Shown: piece by piece, positions 5,515 through 7,230 of the stretch
Position numbering within the stretch: position 1 is the first letter of the stretch
How the letters are laid out: each line of letters starts with the position of its first letter
Assembly (NCBI GenBank): GCA_016206385.1
Contig: JACQRS010000062.1
Location: forward strand, 1 to 7,230
Direction: 5' to 3'
DNA: 7,230 bases
DNA from: Candidatus Rokuibacteriota bacterium
GTDB lineage: Bacteria; Methylomirabilota; Methylomirabilia; Rokubacteriales; CSP1-6
The notes under the pieces: model-generated
The model's database searches: none
Seen by the model: the letters and a program-made list of their open reading frames with translations, nothing else
Told to the model about the DNA's origin: nothing
Made by a program: the position numbers and the translations under genes

Positions 5515-7230
5515 TTACGCTGCGGAACCGGCGAGCGTGACTGACACGAGGGTGGAGAGCCCGGGCTCCTCCATGGTGATGCCGTACAGGAGGTCGGCCG
5601 CCTCCATGGTCTTCCGGTTGTGGGTGATCACCATGAACTGGGTCTCGCGGCCCAGCTCGCGAAGGACGCGAAGGAATCGATGGATGTTGGCGTCGTCCAA
5701 GGGGGCGTCCACCTCGTCGAGCACGCAGAACGGGCTCGGGCGGTAGTAGAAGATGGCGAAGAGGAGGGCGAGACCGGTGAGCGCCTTCTCGCCGCCCGAG
5801 AGGAGCGCCACCGACTGGAGGCGCTTCCCCCTGGGCTGGGCCATGAGGTCCACCCCGGTCTCGAGCACGTCGTCCTCCCCTCCCTCGGGGGGGATCAGCC
5901 GGAGCTCGGCGCGGCCCCCCTCGAAGAGACGGGCGAAGAGCTCGCCAAAGTGGCGGTTGATGGCCTCAAAGGCCTCCTGGAAGCGCTGCTGGGCCGTACG
6001 CGTCATTCCCCGGAGCGCCTTTTCCAGGTCCTTGATCGACGCGAGCAGGTCGTCGTGCTGAGTGCGGAGGAAGGTGAGGCGCTCCTCCAGCTCCCGGTAC
6101 TCCTCATCGGCCACAAGGTTCACAGCTCCCATGGCCCGGAGCTTTGCCTCCAGCTCAACGAGCCGCGCGCGCACCTCTTCCAGGTTCCGCTGGGGATCGT
6201 GCTGCTGGGCCAGGCCCTCGGGCTCCACCCCGAAGCTCCGGCGGGCTTCCTGCTCCAGCTCCTCCCGGCGAACGCGTCCTTCCGTCGCCTCCAGCTCCGC
6301 GGCGTGGAGCGCGTCCAGGGACTGGCGAAGCTCCTGCTCGGCCGCGCGAACCAGCGTTTCGAGCTCCCGGAGCCCGTCGAGGAGTGCCTGGTGGTGCTCG
6401 GCCACCGCCCGCTCATCGGCTTCCAGCCTGTCGCGCGTGGCCGCCGCGGCGCGCGCCCGTTCATCCGTCCGGTCGCGCTCGCGCTCGAGCTCGGCGCTCC
6501 GGTCGGCCAGCTGTCGGCGGCGCTCCCCTGACCCCGCGAGCCGGGTGGCCAGATCACGTTCCGCGTCCTCCAGGTGGCTCAGCTCCCGCTTCAACGCCTC
6601 CGCCCGCTCTCCCAGCGACGTCAAGGCGACCTGGCTTGACGTCAACGCCTGGCTGAGCCGGGCCTCGTCGCCCTCAAGCCGCTCCATGGCTTCCCGGAGC
6701 TCGGCCGAGGAGCGCTCCAGGGATTCCTCCGTTCGACGCGCCGCGTCCAGCTCCCGCTCCAGACTCTCCGCGGCCCGCCGCGTCTCGGTGGCCTCGGCAA
6801 GGAGCTGGCGCGCCTCGGCGGCCAGCGTCTCGCGATGCTGGTTCAACCGCTCCGCCTCGCGGTCCAGCTGCTCCCGGTCCTTCTCGCCGGCGAGACGCCG
6901 AACCTCTGCTTCCTGAATCGACTGGAGCACCGCTGCCTGGCGGGACCTGAGCGCTTGGAGGTCGGCCTCCAGGCGATCGAGCCGCGACCGGGCCAGCCCC
7001 AGCTCGCGCTCCAGGCGATCCCGCTCCGCCCTCGTCTCGCGGATCGCCCGCTTCCTGCCGATCAGCGAGCTCTCTGGCACGCTGCCGTTCCGTCGGCCGC
7101 CGGAAAGGCGCCCGGACGCCGAGAGCACCTCTCCCGCGAGCGTCACGTACCTGGCCGGGCGTCCGTTGCGGCGCCAGAGCGTCTCGGCTTCACCCAGATG
7201 CGAGACCACCGCCACACGGCCGAGAAGGTA
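5515..7230 (-). CDS. smc: Chromosome partition protein SMC (partial, N-terminal half beyond right edge)
   Basis: ATPase that dimerises through its hinge and, with ScpA/ScpB, extrudes DNA loops and promotes chromosome segregation. The visible 571 residues are about half of a normal SMC (1150-1200). The window enters at the end of the hinge (about 1-45: YLLGRVAVV, then YVTLAGEVLSASGRLSGG). A long charged coiled coil (about 50-360), rich in Leu, Glu, Arg and Ala, follows. The C-terminal head has AMGAVNL (366-372), FQEAFEAIN and LFEGGRAEL, the signature motif LSGGEKALT (477-485), Walker B FCVLDEVDAPLDD (501-513) and the H-loop THNRKTMEAADLLYG (536-550), ending at LVSV plus a short tail. All visible ATPase motifs are intact. 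LSGGEKALT, APLDDAN and the visible hinge end mark SMC rather than RecN or SbcC. A GTG near the edge is internal; the frame runs off the window. rodZ follows after 57 bases. Confidence 0.95.
   Translation of the reverse strand, partial: YLLGRVAVVSHLGEAETLWRRNGRPARYVTLAGEVLSASGRLSGGRRNGSVPESSLIGRKRAIRETRAERDRLERELGLARSRLDRLEADLQALRSRQAAVLQSIQEAEVRRLAGEKDREQLDREAERLNQHRETLAAEARQLLAEATETRRAAESLERELDAARRTEESLERSSAELREAMERLEGDEARLSQALTSSQVALTSLGERAEALKRELSHLEDAERDLATRLAGSGERRRQLADRSAELERERDRTDERARAAAATRDRLEADERAVAEHHQALLDGLRELETLVRAAEQELRQSLDALHAAELEATEGRVRREELEQEARRSFGVEPEGLAQQHDPQRNLEEVRARLVELEAKLRAMGAVNLVADEEYRELEERLTFLRTQHDDLLASIKDLEKALRGMTRTAQQRFQEAFEAINRHFGELFARLFEGGRAELRLIPPEGGEDDVLETGVDLMAQPRGKRLQSVALLSGGEKALTGLALLFAIFYYRPSPFCVLDEVDAPLDDANIHRFLRVLRELGRETQFMVITHNRKTMEAADLLYGITMEEPGLSTLVSVTLAGSAA

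Noticed and set aside
6967..7020. Repeated CTCCAGGCGATC (two copies 42 bases apart) and many CTCCAGCTC-like words in smc
   Set aside because: They encode recurrent DRLE/LE-type coiled-coil residues with the same preferred codons; this is a protein heptad effect, not a DNA repeat element.
1..7230. Mobile elements, CRISPR arrays, tRNA/rRNA genes, defence or toxin-antitoxin genes
   Set aside because: No transposase, integrase, direct-repeat array, cloverleaf or small accessory gene pair was seen; coding sequence of core genes accounts for nearly every base.

Overview
The window is a GC-rich stretch of bacterial chromosome in which every gene I can support lies on the minus strand, so the genes run from the right edge to the left. 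In transcription order they are: the C-terminal half of smc (cut by the right edge), a rodZ-like gene, ftsY, ribD, ribE, ribBA, ribH and the first two thirds of nusB (cut by the left edge). Coding density is close to total. The only real intergenic gap is 57 bases, between smc and rodZ; the other junctions overlap by 1 to 4 bases or are 1 to 6 bases apart.

Right part (about 3803-7230): chromosome and envelope functions. SMC folds and segregates the chromosome. The RodZ-like protein is a membrane protein with a cytoplasmic helix-turn-helix and an outer DUF4115-type domain, linked in known cases to the MreB cell-shape machinery. FtsY is the GTPase receptor that docks SRP-ribosome complexes at the membrane. 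Left part (about 309-3796): a complete riboflavin pathway from GTP and ribulose 5-phosphate. RibBA makes the two precursors, RibD deaminates and reduces the pyrimidine, RibH condenses the pieces to lumazine, and RibE dismutates lumazine to riboflavin. The dephosphorylation step between RibD and RibH is not encoded here, as is usual. NusB, a transcription antitermination factor, follows ribH, an arrangement common in many bacteria.

Taxonomy cannot be fixed from sequence reading alone. The high GC, the Arg/Ala-rich proteins, bifunctional RibBA, ribH-nusB linkage and smc-ftsY linkage fit a high-GC, Gram-negative-like lineage such as Methylomirabilota/Rokubacteria or a deltaproteobacterial group; this is inference. 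I see no mobile elements, RNA genes, CRISPR arrays or phage genes, and no convincing undescribed system. This is a conserved housekeeping region whose modest points of interest are its gene order, its tightly coupled gene junctions and a few terminal extensions.
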